Source: Erysipelotrichaceae bacterium (lineage in GTDB: Bacteria; Bacillota_I; Bacilli_A; RFN20; CAG-449). From it: a DNA stretch of 64,000 nt. Where the stretch lies: NCBI GenBank assembly GCA_015059095.1, contig SVBA01000001.1, positions 100,463-164,462 on the forward strand, read 5' to 3'. A program made the position numbers and the translations under genes. The notes under the pieces were generated by a model that ran no database searches, was not told the origin of the DNA, and saw nothing but the letters and a program-made list of their open reading frames with translations. How positions within the stretch are numbered: the first letter of the stretch is position 1; each line of letters opens with the position of its first letter. Below are positions 53,611 to 62,346 of this stretch, piece by piece.

Positions 53611-55041
53611 ATGAAAGAAAATAAATATCATGGCATGAAGGCATGGAAATTCTGGCTAATTGTTTGGGGTATGGGAATTGCTGGACAATTATGTTGGAAT
53701 ATGGAAAATCAATGGTTTAATACATTCGTCTATGCGAAAATTGGAGCGAATGTAAATATCGTCTCTTGGATGGTTGTAATCTCAGCTTTAGTAACAACTA
53801 TATCTACATTTGTATTTGGAACAATGTCAGATAGACAAGGAAAAAGAAAGAAATTTGTTTCTATTGGTTACATCCTTTGGGGGATTGCTACTATTATTTT
53901 TGGATTAACAGAATATGCAAGTAAATCTACAATAGGTGCTTTAGCAGCAATGTCAGGGTTCTTAGTAGTATTAACTGATGCGATTATGTCTTTCTTTGGA
54001 TCTATGGGTTGTGATTCAGGATATAATACTTGGATTAATGATTATACAAATGATAAAAATAAAGGACAAGTTGGTGGTGCGTTAGCAGCTCTTCCAGTAT
54101 TTGGCACAGTAATTGGAACAGTAGTAGGTGGAATGTTAGTTAATATTGGTAATCCAACTGTTGGTACTGACGCATACGATCCTTCTTTAGATAATTATCA
54201 ATTATTATTCTGGGTAATGGGATGTTTTGTAATTGTAATGGGCGTTATTTCAATGTTATTAATGAAAGATTCTCCAGAAGTAAAACCTTATAGAGAAGGA
54301 ACTTATGTTCAACAATTAACAAGTGTATTTAATTTTAAAAAATTAAAAGGTAATCCTAACAATAAAGAAATGTTATTAGCAAACGTAGTAGTATGTACTT
54401 TCTTTATTCCATTTAATTTCTATTTTACTCATATGGGTAACTGGTTAATTTATGATATTGGATTTACTGCTGGTGATATGGGACTAATTGAAGGTGTTGG
54501 TCTTTTATTAGCAGTATTAGTAACTATTCCAATTGCTAATTTAGTTAATAAAGATAAAATTCCACATATCGTATTAGTATCTATTATTTTAAATGCTATT
54601 GGATTAATTTTATTATCTATCTTAGTTAAATCTCCTGCTGATGTAGATACTTCAGGAGCATTCGCTTTAAAAAATATTCCATTATTAATTTGTATTTTCT
54701 TAGTAGGAACAGGTTATGTATTAATTATGCAAACAGGTATGATTTGGGTAAGAGGATTATTCCCAAAAGAAGCAAGAGGACAATTTGAAGGTATCAGAGT
54801 ATTATTCTTTACTCTTATCCCAATGATCATTGGTACTATTATTGGTAATATCATTATTAAATCAACCGCGCAAATGCAAGAAATCAAAGATAGTTATGGT
54901 AATATTATTGATGTTCCACAAGAAAACTTATTCTTAATCGCAGGTATTATTGTTGCATTAACTTTAATTCCATTATTCTTTGCAAGTAAGGAATATAAAA
55001 AGAGAATTGAATTAAAAAAATTAGAACAAGAAAAAGAATAA
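53611..55041 (+). CDS. MFS transporter, probable sugar or solute symporter
   Basis: A 476-residue permease with about 12 membrane segments (for example NIVSWMVVISALVTTISTFV near residues 48-67). The TM2-TM3 loop carries FGTMSDRQGKRKKFVSIG, the typical MFS D-x-x-G-R/K pattern. Some length and loop features recall sugar-cation symporters, but the substrate is not decidable. It shares a message with the FAD oxidoreductase (11-base gap) and precedes a terminator at 55045. Confidence 0.82.
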   Translation: MKENKYHGMKAWKFWLIVWGMGIAGQLCWNMENQWFNTFVYAKIGANVNIVSWMVVISALVTTISTFVFGTMSDRQGKRKKFVSIGYILWGIATIIFGLTEYASKSTIGALAAMSGFLVVLTDAIMSFFGSMGCDSGYNTWINDYTNDKNKGQVGGALAALPVFGTVIGTVVGGMLVNIGNPTVGTDAYDPSLDNYQLLFWVMGCFVIVMGVISMLLMKDSPEVKPYREGTYVQQLTSVFNFKKLKGNPNNKEMLLANVVVCTFFIPFNFYFTHMGNWLIYDIGFTAGDMGLIEGVGLLLAVLVTIPIANLVNKDKIPHIVLVSIILNAIGLILLSILVKSPADVDTSGAFALKNIPLLICIFLVGTGYVLIMQTGMIWVRGLFPKEARGQFEGIRVLFFTLIPMIIGTIIGNIIIKSTAQMQEIKDSYGNIIDVPQENLFLIAGIIVALTLIPLFFASKEYKKRIELKKLEQEKE

Positions 55042-55044
55042 TTT

Positions 55045-55072
55045 AAATAGGCGGCATTAGTCGCCTATTTAT
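55045..55072 (+). terminator. Rho-independent terminator after the MFS transporter
   Basis: AAATAGGCG (55045-55053) pairs with CGCCTATTT (55062-55070), T-rich tail. Confidence 0.8.
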
Positions 55073-55128
55073 ATTTATGTCGCATTTTAAAATTTATAAA
55101 TGTCTTATTTAGTAAAGGAGAATATCAT

Positions 55129-56199
55129 ATGAAGAAAAATATAATAAAGTGTTTATTAATATTATCTACTATCTCTTTTGTTTCATGTGATGGAGTTACT
55201 TCTTCAAATAATTTAAGTTCTAATGAAGAAACAAATATTAATGAGATATTATATTTTAAAGATGACTCAAATAATAAAGTAGTGATTAATGAAAAGTGTT
55301 CCTTTGAAGTGTGGGTAAATGAACGTCTATATTTCTATGTTGAAGAAGAAAATCTTGAAGGAATAGAAAAAGAAATTGCTCTTTCTTTTAATAAAGAAAC
55401 AACGGATATTATTTTTTCTTCTACAAATGATTTTAAAAAAGAAGTGTGTTATACTATATATCCAAAAAAAGTAAGTGAAAATAATGTAATAGAGTTAGTT
55501 TATAACGAAAAAGTCCATTCTTTCACTTATGATATAGTTGATTATAATTTTAATAATAAAGAAAAGAAAATTGAATCTATAGAAGATTTATCTTCTTATC
55601 CGGAATTCGTTGAAACACTTAATTCTATTGAATATTATTCATTCAAAGAACCATATGTAGGACTAACAAGTTTTGGAGAAAGTTCATATTGGAAAGAATA
55701 TATTTTAACTACCACTTTTGTATCAGAAGATAATGAATATAGCTTAGATTATTTAAAATATGTAACGGACTCAATTTATTATCCTAGTAAATTGGATTTA
55801 GTTAGTGAAAATGAAGTTGCTAATAGAGACGTAAGTATGTATTTTTATGATTTAAATAATGTAAAAGAAGGGGCTAAAAAATCCACAATGGAAGTATTTG
55901 CTTTATCTTATGGCGTTATTGATCCTTGTTGTACTAATCCAACTAATCCTTTGTATGGTTACACTTATAAAGTGTTTTCTAAAATTCCTACAACGGATAA
56001 TGAATTAGCGCTCAAAAGACATTATCAAAATCTTTATAATAAATATTATCAATTAAGTAAAATTTATCCTGAACAATTCTTTAAGTTAAATATTGGAGAT
56101 ATTGAAATATCGATTATTGAAGAATCTAAAGGTTCTTTACTAGCAACATTTGAAGATGAATCTTATGTTTATTTAATTTCTTATTATTACAATCTATAA
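55129..56199 (+). CDS. Lipoprotein of unknown function (356 residues)
   Basis: A lipoprotein signal (MKKNIIKCLLILSTISFVSC, Cys 20) is followed by an Asn/Ser/Glu-rich linker and a beta-rich mature part with no named domain that I recognise. Residues in the middle contain FVETLNSIEYYSFKEP and a CCTNPTNPLYGYTYKVF cluster with paired cysteines. Single-gene unit, terminator downstream. Surface location is supported; function is not. Confidence 0.75.
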   Translation: MKKNIIKCLLILSTISFVSCDGVTSSNNLSSNEETNINEILYFKDDSNNKVVINEKCSFEVWVNERLYFYVEEENLEGIEKEIALSFNKETTDIIFSSTNDFKKEVCYTIYPKKVSENNVIELVYNEKVHSFTYDIVDYNFNNKEKKIESIEDLSSYPEFVETLNSIEYYSFKEPYVGLTSFGESSYWKEYILTTTFVSEDNEYSLDYLKYVTDSIYYPSKLDLVSENEVANRDVSMYFYDLNNVKEGAKKSTMEVFALSYGVIDPCCTNPTNPLYGYTYKVFSKIPTTDNELALKRHYQNLYNKYYQLSKIYPEQFFKLNIGDIEISIIEESKGSLLATFEDESYVYLISYYYNL

Positions 56200-56227
56200 A
56201 AAATGGGATAAATAGTAAATTATTTAG

Positions 56228-56249
56228 GCAGGGTAACCCCTGCTTTTTT
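56228..56249 (+). terminator. Terminator after the 356-residue lipoprotein
   Basis: GCAGGG (56228-56233) and CCCTGC (56238-56243) form a 6-base stem with a run of six T. Confidence 0.85.
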
Positions 56250-56441
56250 AAAACTTTTGACAAAAATGTAGAATTCTACAAAAAAATCAAAAATTTATTA
56301 CTATTATCGACTTTACTTTAACTGAAGAAAACAAGATTTAGTAACAGCTAAAGATAAAGAAGTTATTTTATTTGTTGAAGGTGATAATTGACAATTTGCT
56401 TAGTATAAGCTGACAAATTAAAAACTTACTAATTTAATTAT
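56250..56441 (+). other. Intergenic region with palindrome and decayed coding sequence
   Basis: TTGACA (56256-56261) is followed directly by TGTAGAATTCTACA (56267-56280), containing the same 12-base palindrome as in front of the AAA ATPase at 34715. Downstream a short open stretch reads LVTAKDKEVILFVEGDN before a TGA, with stops in all frames soon after. It looks like the relic of a gene once driven by this promoter. No intact gene is present between 56200 and 56544. Confidence 0.35.
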
Positions 56442-56463
56442 GGGCAACTTTGTTGCCCTTTTT
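56442..56463 (+). terminator. Rho-independent terminator in the intergenic region
   Basis: GGGCAAC (56442-56448) pairs with GTTGCCC (56452-56458), followed by five T. It has no intact gene in front, in keeping with a lost gene. Confidence 0.8.
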
Positions 56464-56492
56464 AATTATAAGTATGTATTAATTTTAAAAAG

Positions 56493-56501
56493 TGATATAA
56501 T
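56493..56501 (+). promoter_or_regulatory. Extended -10 promoter of the SASA-domain gene
   Basis: TGATATAAT lies 44 bases before the ATG at 56545. Confidence 0.5.
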
Positions 56502-56544
56502 TAAATATAGTATTTTATATACTATAAATTTGTAGGTGAAAATT

Positions 56545-57492
56545 ATGAAAAAATTATTGTTTTTTTGTTTATCTATTGGATTATTAGTAGGTTGTTCTTC
56601 TTTAAATAGTAGTTCTTCTGAAGAGATCGATTATACTATTGGAATGGATAATTCTTATCCAGTTAATGATTGTTTAGAAGATGGAAACTCTCAAAAAGCA
56701 AGAGTGATTTTGTTATTAGGTCAAAGTAATGCGACAGGTTGTTCTTTAATTGATTATTTAGAAAAAGGAGTTAGTGAAGAAGAATTTAAAAAGTATCAAG
56801 ATGGATTTTCTAATGTTTTAATTAATTATTGTTTAGATAATAAAACTAGTACTACAGATGGAAAATTTAAAAAAGTTGATTTAGATTGTGGTATAAAAGA
56901 AGGCTATTTTGGTCCAGAATTAGGTATGGCAGAAAAATTATCTTCTCATTATAAAGATGAAAAAGTATATATTTTAAAGTTTACAATGTCTGGATATTCT
57001 TTAAATCATCATTGGTTGACTAATAAAGAAAGAGGAGAAATATATACTTCTTGTTTAGAGTTTACTAATACTTATTTAAAATATTTAGATGATAAAAATT
57101 ATGATGTATCAGTAGATGCAATATGTTGGATGCAAGGTGAATCTGATACTACTGAAGAAAAAGCGAGTAGATATTATGATAATCAAAAAGCTTTTGTAAG
57201 TTATTTAAGAGAAGATTTATCTAAATATCAAAATGAAAATGGAATATATTTTATCGATGCAGGCATATCTTCTAGTCCGTATTGTTTACCATCTTACCCT
57301 GAGATTAATGAAGCGAAAGTTAAGTTTTCTAAAGATTCTCATTTAAATATTTATTTTCCAACAATTGAAAATGGATTAACTACTTTATATGAACCAGTAG
57401 AAGAACCTGATTTAGGTCATTATGATGCGTTAAGTGAATTAAAATTAGGACACTTATTTGGTGAAGCAATAATAAATAATATTAAAAAATAA
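56545..57492 (+). CDS. Lipoprotein sialate O-acetylesterase-like (SASA/CE6) SGNH hydrolase
   Basis: A 315-residue lipoprotein (lipobox LVGC). The mature part is a SASA/DUF303-type SGNH hydrolase: LLLGQSNATG (serine at about residue 61), WMQGESD at about 194 and the late DLGHYDALSELKLG with the catalytic histidine (about 291). Such enzymes remove acetyl groups from sialic acid or plant polysaccharides. A GTG three codons upstream overlaps the GTAGGTG ribosome-binding site, so ATG 56545 is taken. It has its own promoter and a terminator; neighbours are surface lipoproteins. Confidence 0.85.
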   Translation: MKKLLFFCLSIGLLVGCSSLNSSSSEEIDYTIGMDNSYPVNDCLEDGNSQKARVILLLGQSNATGCSLIDYLEKGVSEEEFKKYQDGFSNVLINYCLDNKTSTTDGKFKKVDLDCGIKEGYFGPELGMAEKLSSHYKDEKVYILKFTMSGYSLNHHWLTNKERGEIYTSCLEFTNTYLKYLDDKNYDVSVDAICWMQGESDTTEEKASRYYDNQKAFVSYLREDLSKYQNENGIYFIDAGISSSPYCLPSYPEINEAKVKFSKDSHLNIYFPTIENGLTTLYEPVEEPDLGHYDALSELKLGHLFGEAIINNIKK

Positions 57493-57515
57493 TGTAATCG
57501 TTACATTATTTTATT
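57488..57515 (+). terminator. Terminator overlapping the end of the SASA gene
   Basis: AATAATGTAA (57488-57497) pairs with TTACATTATT (57501-57510), followed by a weak T tract. AT-rich, so strength is uncertain. The stop codon lies in the stem. Confidence 0.55.
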
Positions 57516-57551
57516 GTATACTATAATTAATTAGAAAGTTGAGGAAATTTT

Positions 57552-60500
57552 ATGAAAAGATTTTTACTTTTAGTATCATTTTTTGTTTTTTCTATCTTGT
57601 TTGTTGGTTGTGGTGGTTTTGGTAATAATGGATCTTCACAAGAACAAGGCGGAGGAGAAAATGAAAAAGTGGAAATGGTAGAATGTAACTACGATGATAA
57701 TGGTGGTTTTACATTCGCTAATTATGAAAAAGGAACATTAATACTTCAAATTAATGGTCAAGAAATTCAAATTTCTGAACCAAATTATAATGTTTCGTCT
57801 CTTAATTTGGAAGATGGTGTTTATACTATCAATATGTATTATTATGTCGATGGAGAATTAATTAATTCTAATACATATAACTATCAAAAAGGTGAACAAA
57901 AAGGAGATTCATATCGAGTTACTTTCTTTGATGATAGAAACTATGTGATAAAAGAAGTTTTCCTTTCTAAAGGTAGTTTATTAGACGAAAGCTTATTTCC
58001 AAATTATACAAATAAAGTAGGAGTAACTTATTCTTGGGAGTATAATTTTGAACTTGGCAGTAAAATTGAAAATGATGTAGAAGTTCATTTATTATCTACT
58101 TACACTAAATATACAATTACTTATAATTTAAATGGCGGTTCTTTTAATGAAGAAGTAGATAATTCTTATACAATTAATAGTTATGATTTTTCTTATCCTA
58201 TCCCTTCTAAAGAAGGTTATGTTTTTGGTGGATGGTATGAAAATAGTGATTTAAGTGGAAAACAAGTAACAAGTGTTAATCTACTAAATCCTAAAAATGT
58301 AGTAGTATACGCTCAGTGGATTGAATTAACTCAAGACACAAAAGATGTAATTTCTGTTATTGAAGATATGTTAAAGTCTCCTCAAATGACGGTAAGTATT
58401 ACTTCTGAAGGCAAAAAATATGAAATCGCCTATGATAACTCTTCATCTTTCTATTATCATTCTTTAACAAATAGTAAACCTGATTTTGTAATTAATAATA
58501 GTATCTACTATTCATATAGTGATATGACTTTCTATAAACAAAATGTTAGACCAGATAAATATATGGATATTTTATCTTTAGAAAGTTTAAGTGGACAAAT
58601 TATTTCTACTAATGTTAAAACTAGTGGAACTACAACTACTTATACTTCTAATGTTAAAGGTAACTCTACTCAATTGGTTGTAGTAGTTAAAGAAGGCAAA
58701 GTTAGTCAAGTTTCTATGACTAATGGAAATGAAAAAGAAACTTATAATATTACTTATTCTTGTAAGAAAGTAAGTGTAGATACTTCTAAATTTACAGAAA
58801 AGATTTTTGTTACTATTTATCGAATTGAAATTAGAAATGGTATTGTTCCAGAAATTCCTTTAGAACAAGGTAAGTATGATGTTAAAAAGGGAGTTAAAAT
58901 AAGAGATTGTGATTTTATTAGTAAGGAAGGTTCAATTAATGAAAGCTTCGGAGGTATCTATTTAGATGAAGAAAGAACTCAAGAAATTAATTTAGATTAC
59001 ATTGTAAATGAATCGGTTGATTTATATTGGGTAGATTATGGTAATATTGAAGAATTATTAGAACATTATACATTTACTTTAAACGTTCATTGTGATTGTA
59101 GTGAATGTGATGATGTAGAAACTTATAAAGATATTACTTATGCTGATCTAAATAAAGTTAAACATTTTGAAGATGGTAAAGAAGAGGGAATGTTTGATAT
59201 TGTTGAAGAGGGTAAACATATAATGGGTTGGTTTGCTTCTAGTAATGAAGGAGCAGAACAAGTATATATTTCTAAACTTGTTAGTGATCACTTATTTGAA
59301 AGAAAATATTATGAAGATTTAGTTATTGATGTTTATACTCAAACTAAAGATGTAGAAACAGTAAAAGTTAAATTGATGTGTGATTGTGATAACCATATGG
59401 ATTTAGGTTATTATGAAAAACATATTATTAAAGGTTCATGGTATTGGGCATGGAATAATGAACATATAAAGAATGGTTATATGTGTGAAAAGCTTTCTTT
59501 AAATGAAGATTTATCTTCTTTAGAAGATGGTTTCCAAATTGAAGAAGATACAACTATTTATTTTAATTGGGTTTCTGATACTAGAGTAAATATTACTGTT
59601 GAAGCATATGATGATAAAACTGGTGAAGATTCTAGAAAATTCTATGGTAAAGCCGAAGAATTATATGAAAGAATAACTCTAGAATTTAGTGGATTACAAA
59701 ATGGTAAAATCGCTAGTGGATTCTATTTAGATAAGAATTTAACTATACCATTTACTGAAGAAACAAAACTCAAAGAAGGAGATGTTATCTATATTAAATG
59801 GAGTGAAGCAAAACAAGTCACATTCCATACAATCGATGGAGATTTTGAACAAATTATCGTTCCTCTTGATTTTGATTTATCTAGTATTGATTGGTCAAAA
59901 TACCAAGGACAAATTCCAAATGAAGAATCGTCTTTATTAGAAGATAGATTGTTTAAAAGAGTATATTATGCTTCACAAAATTCTTATGAATATGTCACAT
60001 TATTTGAATTCTATAAAGATGAAGGAAGAACTCAAAAGATTACATCTTTAAATAATGTGGATGATGTTTATTTAGGATATAAATCTCATCCAATGGTAAA
60101 TGTTATTTGTGATGAAAGTTGTGACATGAATCATACTAACTTTATTTATTCATTTAATAATCAATTAAATCCTCATGCTGTAATGGATGGAGAAGATTAT
60201 TATGTAATTAATTATTATTTGGATAGTGAATATACTATTAAACTACAAAGTCCAAATTATCAATATTTCTATGAGGACTTTACTGCTTATGGTAAAAAAG
60301 AATATGCTCAAATCGATTTAAATATTGAGTGTAATTGTTTAATTCATACTAGTAATATTGTTGGAAAATATAATTCATTAGTAGATGCTTTAAAAGATTG
60401 TGATTATGGATTTGGTAAAGGAAAGAAATTACCTTCATTATATTCTGATAAAGAAGGCAATACTAAAATGTATTATGGAGAGGAATTCTCTTATGCTAAA

Positions 60501-61559
60501 GTACCTAATTTATATGTAATCACTTCTGGAAAAGTTAAAGTATATTGTTCTTGTAAAATTGAAGGCCATGATGGTACAGGATTTGATTTAGTTTTGGTCA
60601 AAGAAGATGGATGGTTACATACTCTTGAAATGTTAGAAATGGAACATAGAGAAATGTATATGGATGTTCCTTATCAATATAGCGTCTATTTAGATGAAGA
60701 AAAAACTAATCCTATTTATATTGATTATCAATTAAATGATGGTGACTCTGTTTATATTGATCTTGTTGTTGATGAAAATTATATTCCAGTAAGTATTGTT
60801 TATGGAAATGAATATACTGAGACTAGATATGCTCATAAAGATGATTATTTCTTCTTACCTAAATTCTATAATAATTATAATGTTGTAGGGTATTATGAAG
60901 ATGCAGCACATTTAATTCCTCTTGAAACTGTAGATGTGGGAGATTCTCAATGCATAATTCCTGCAGAAATCTCAACTATTTATTGTAAATTGGAACTTGC
61001 AAAATATGTGACATTTACATATACAAATGATTTAGGAGAAGAAACAGTTGTAACTAAATATTTAGTTGGCGATAGTTACGCTGGTGAATTCTATTCTTAT
61101 TTAGTTCCTAATTATGGATATATGTCTTATGTAGTAGATAGTTCTAATAATAGAGTAGATCCAAATGATCCTTTAAAAGAAAACGAAGTCTATAAAGAAA
61201 AGAGTGTTAAATTAGAAAATTGTATTGTAATTACTATTGAATGTGATTGTTATAATTGTACTCAAGAAACTGGTGATAAATTTATGATTCTTGAAAATGG
61301 CAACAGAATTAATGTTGTAAAAGATAACACTTTATTAGTTACAAAAGGAGAAAGTGCAATTTCTTATTTAAGAGAGTGCTTCTCTTATCATTATTCAGAT
61401 TTTAATAGTTCAGATATTAAAGATATGAAGATTTCTTTAACTAAAGACGGAGAAGCTTTAAATACTGAAGGCTTTGATTATTATGGTTCTATGCTTGATA
61501 GTGCGCCATATAAATTTGCTTATAATGAAGATACGACTTTATATTTTTCATTTTATTAG
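57552..61559 (+). CDS. Giant lipoprotein with InlB-B repeat and recurrent C-x-C motifs
   Basis: A 1335-residue lipoprotein (signal ending LFVGC, Cys about 20). A first InlB-type repeat (about 190-255, ending YAQWIEL) is followed by a long mosaic of beta-grasp/InlB-like units (for example GFYLDKNLTIPF, ending IYIKWSE). From about residue 512 six units carry short cysteine motifs: HCDCSEC, MCDCDNHMD, ICDESCDMNH, ECNCLIH, YCSCKIEGH and ECDCYNC. The C-x-C followed by C or H suggests metal binding or disulfides. The stop is TAG. It is the largest gene of the window and a single-gene unit. Surface anchoring is clear; function is unknown. Confidence 0.8.
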   Translation: MKRFLLLVSFFVFSILFVGCGGFGNNGSSQEQGGGENEKVEMVECNYDDNGGFTFANYEKGTLILQINGQEIQISEPNYNVSSLNLEDGVYTINMYYYVDGELINSNTYNYQKGEQKGDSYRVTFFDDRNYVIKEVFLSKGSLLDESLFPNYTNKVGVTYSWEYNFELGSKIENDVEVHLLSTYTKYTITYNLNGGSFNEEVDNSYTINSYDFSYPIPSKEGYVFGGWYENSDLSGKQVTSVNLLNPKNVVVYAQWIELTQDTKDVISVIEDMLKSPQMTVSITSEGKKYEIAYDNSSSFYYHSLTNSKPDFVINNSIYYSYSDMTFYKQNVRPDKYMDILSLESLSGQIISTNVKTSGTTTTYTSNVKGNSTQLVVVVKEGKVSQVSMTNGNEKETYNITYSCKKVSVDTSKFTEKIFVTIYRIEIRNGIVPEIPLEQGKYDVKKGVKIRDCDFISKEGSINESFGGIYLDEERTQEINLDYIVNESVDLYWVDYGNIEELLEHYTFTLNVHCDCSECDDVETYKDITYADLNKVKHFEDGKEEGMFDIVEEGKHIMGWFASSNEGAEQVYISKLVSDHLFERKYYEDLVIDVYTQTKDVETVKVKLMCDCDNHMDLGYYEKHIIKGSWYWAWNNEHIKNGYMCEKLSLNEDLSSLEDGFQIEEDTTIYFNWVSDTRVNITVEAYDDKTGEDSRKFYGKAEELYERITLEFSGLQNGKIASGFYLDKNLTIPFTEETKLKEGDVIYIKWSEAKQVTFHTIDGDFEQIIVPLDFDLSSIDWSKYQGQIPNEESSLLEDRLFKRVYYASQNSYEYVTLFEFYKDEGRTQKITSLNNVDDVYLGYKSHPMVNVICDESCDMNHTNFIYSFNNQLNPHAVMDGEDYYVINYYLDSEYTIKLQSPNYQYFYEDFTAYGKKEYAQIDLNIECNCLIHTSNIVGKYNSLVDALKDCDYGFGKGKKLPSLYSDKEGNTKMYYGEEFSYAKVPNLYVITSGKVKVYCSCKIEGHDGTGFDLVLVKEDGWLHTLEMLEMEHREMYMDVPYQYSVYLDEEKTNPIYIDYQLNDGDSVYIDLVVDENYIPVSIVYGNEYTETRYAHKDDYFFLPKFYNNYNVVGYYEDAAHLIPLETVDVGDSQCIIPAEISTIYCKLELAKYVTFTYTNDLGEETVVTKYLVGDSYAGEFYSYLVPNYGYMSYVVDSSNNRVDPNDPLKENEVYKEKSVKLENCIVITIECDCYNCTQETGDKFMILENGNRINVVKDNTLLVTKGESAISYLRECFSYHYSDFNSSDIKDMKISLTKDGEALNTEGFDYYGSMLDSAPYKFAYNEDTTLYFSFY

Positions 61560-61561
61560 GA

Positions 61562-61580
61562 ATATTAATTCTATTAATAT
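61562..61580 (+). repeat. AT-rich inverted repeat after the giant lipoprotein
   Basis: ATATTAAT and ATTAATAT form an 8-base stem with a TCT loop. No clean T run follows, so it is only a possible terminator. Confidence 0.35.
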
Positions 61581-61588
61581 ATATTCTA

Positions 61589-61618
61589 TTTACAAATAAA
61601 TAAAACTAAGATTATAAT
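61589..61618 (+). promoter_or_regulatory. Promoter of the SipW-substrate operon
   Basis: TTTACA (61589-61594), 18-base spacer and TATAAT (61613-61618) make a good sigma-A promoter about 50 bases before the start at 61668. Confidence 0.6.
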
Positions 61619-61667
61619 ATCTTTATAAAAATAAAAAAATTAATAATAATTGAAAGGGGTATTTTAT

Positions 61668-62321
61668 ATGAAAATTAAAAAGCTTAATACTTTATTTTTA
61701 TTAGCAGCTTTATTAACTACAGGTGGCGTATATGCTTCTTGGAACTATGCTACTTCAGGAGTTAATAGTGCTCAAACAGAAGCTAAAGTTCAAATTGACT
61801 TAGGTTCTTCTTCATCAAAAGGTACATTGGATATTGTTTCTGCTGATACAAGCATTCAAGCTACTGTAGTAAATGTACAAGAAGGTGGAGTTTACACATA
61901 TAAAACTGATGTAGTTTTCACTGGCCAAATTAAAATTAAATTTACTCCAGCTGCCTATGCAGATCAAGATGTAAAGGATAGTGGTATTAAATTAAAACTA
62001 ACAATTACTGAAAATTTTGCTAATTACACTTATGGTGGAGGAAATGTTGATGTATTTAGATTAGAGGGTGGCGGTGATGCAACATCATATTCATATATTT
62101 TGAATGACGGAAATCCAATTCTTGGTGAATATATTATTTTAGGCGAAAAAACTGCAGATGTGGATGATAATGGCACTACTAATGTAAGAGAGAATTTAGG
62201 TTTAGGTAGTTATGTTAATATGGAACCTATTACATTAGATACTAGAGCTAAATTTGATTCATTAAAATCTATTATTGATGCTGGAACATTCCAAATCGTT
62301 ATTGAAGAATACGTTGCATAA
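61668..62321 (+). CDS. SipW-type signal peptide protein (TasA/CalY-like exported protein)
   Basis: A 217-residue exported protein with a SipW-type signal: MKIKKLNTLFLLAALLTTGG, followed by VYASWNY, where the usual form is G-x-Y-A-x-F/W. The mature part is beta-rich (TYKTDVVFTGQIKIKFTPAA, then LKLTITENFANYTYGGGNVD), reminiscent of TasA/camelysin surface-fibre proteins, though similarity beyond the signal is not decisive. A TTG six codons upstream is rejected since the GAAAGGGG site fits ATG 61668. It is followed 25 bases later by the dedicated signal peptidase. Fibre or matrix role inferred. Confidence 0.75.
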   Translation: MKIKKLNTLFLLAALLTTGGVYASWNYATSGVNSAQTEAKVQIDLGSSSSKGTLDIVSADTSIQATVVNVQEGGVYTYKTDVVFTGQIKIKFTPAAYADQDVKDSGIKLKLTITENFANYTYGGGNVDVFRLEGGGDATSYSYILNDGNPILGEYIILGEKTADVDDNGTTNVRENLGLGSYVNMEPITLDTRAKFDSLKSIIDAGTFQIVIEEYVA

Positions 62322-62346
62322 TTAAAATAATTAAAGTGAGGAAGAT

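Noticed and set aside
57552..61559. Zinc-finger transcription factor from the C-x-C motifs
   Set aside because: The protein has a lipoprotein signal and InlB-type units, so it acts outside the cell; the motifs are not DNA-binding fingers.
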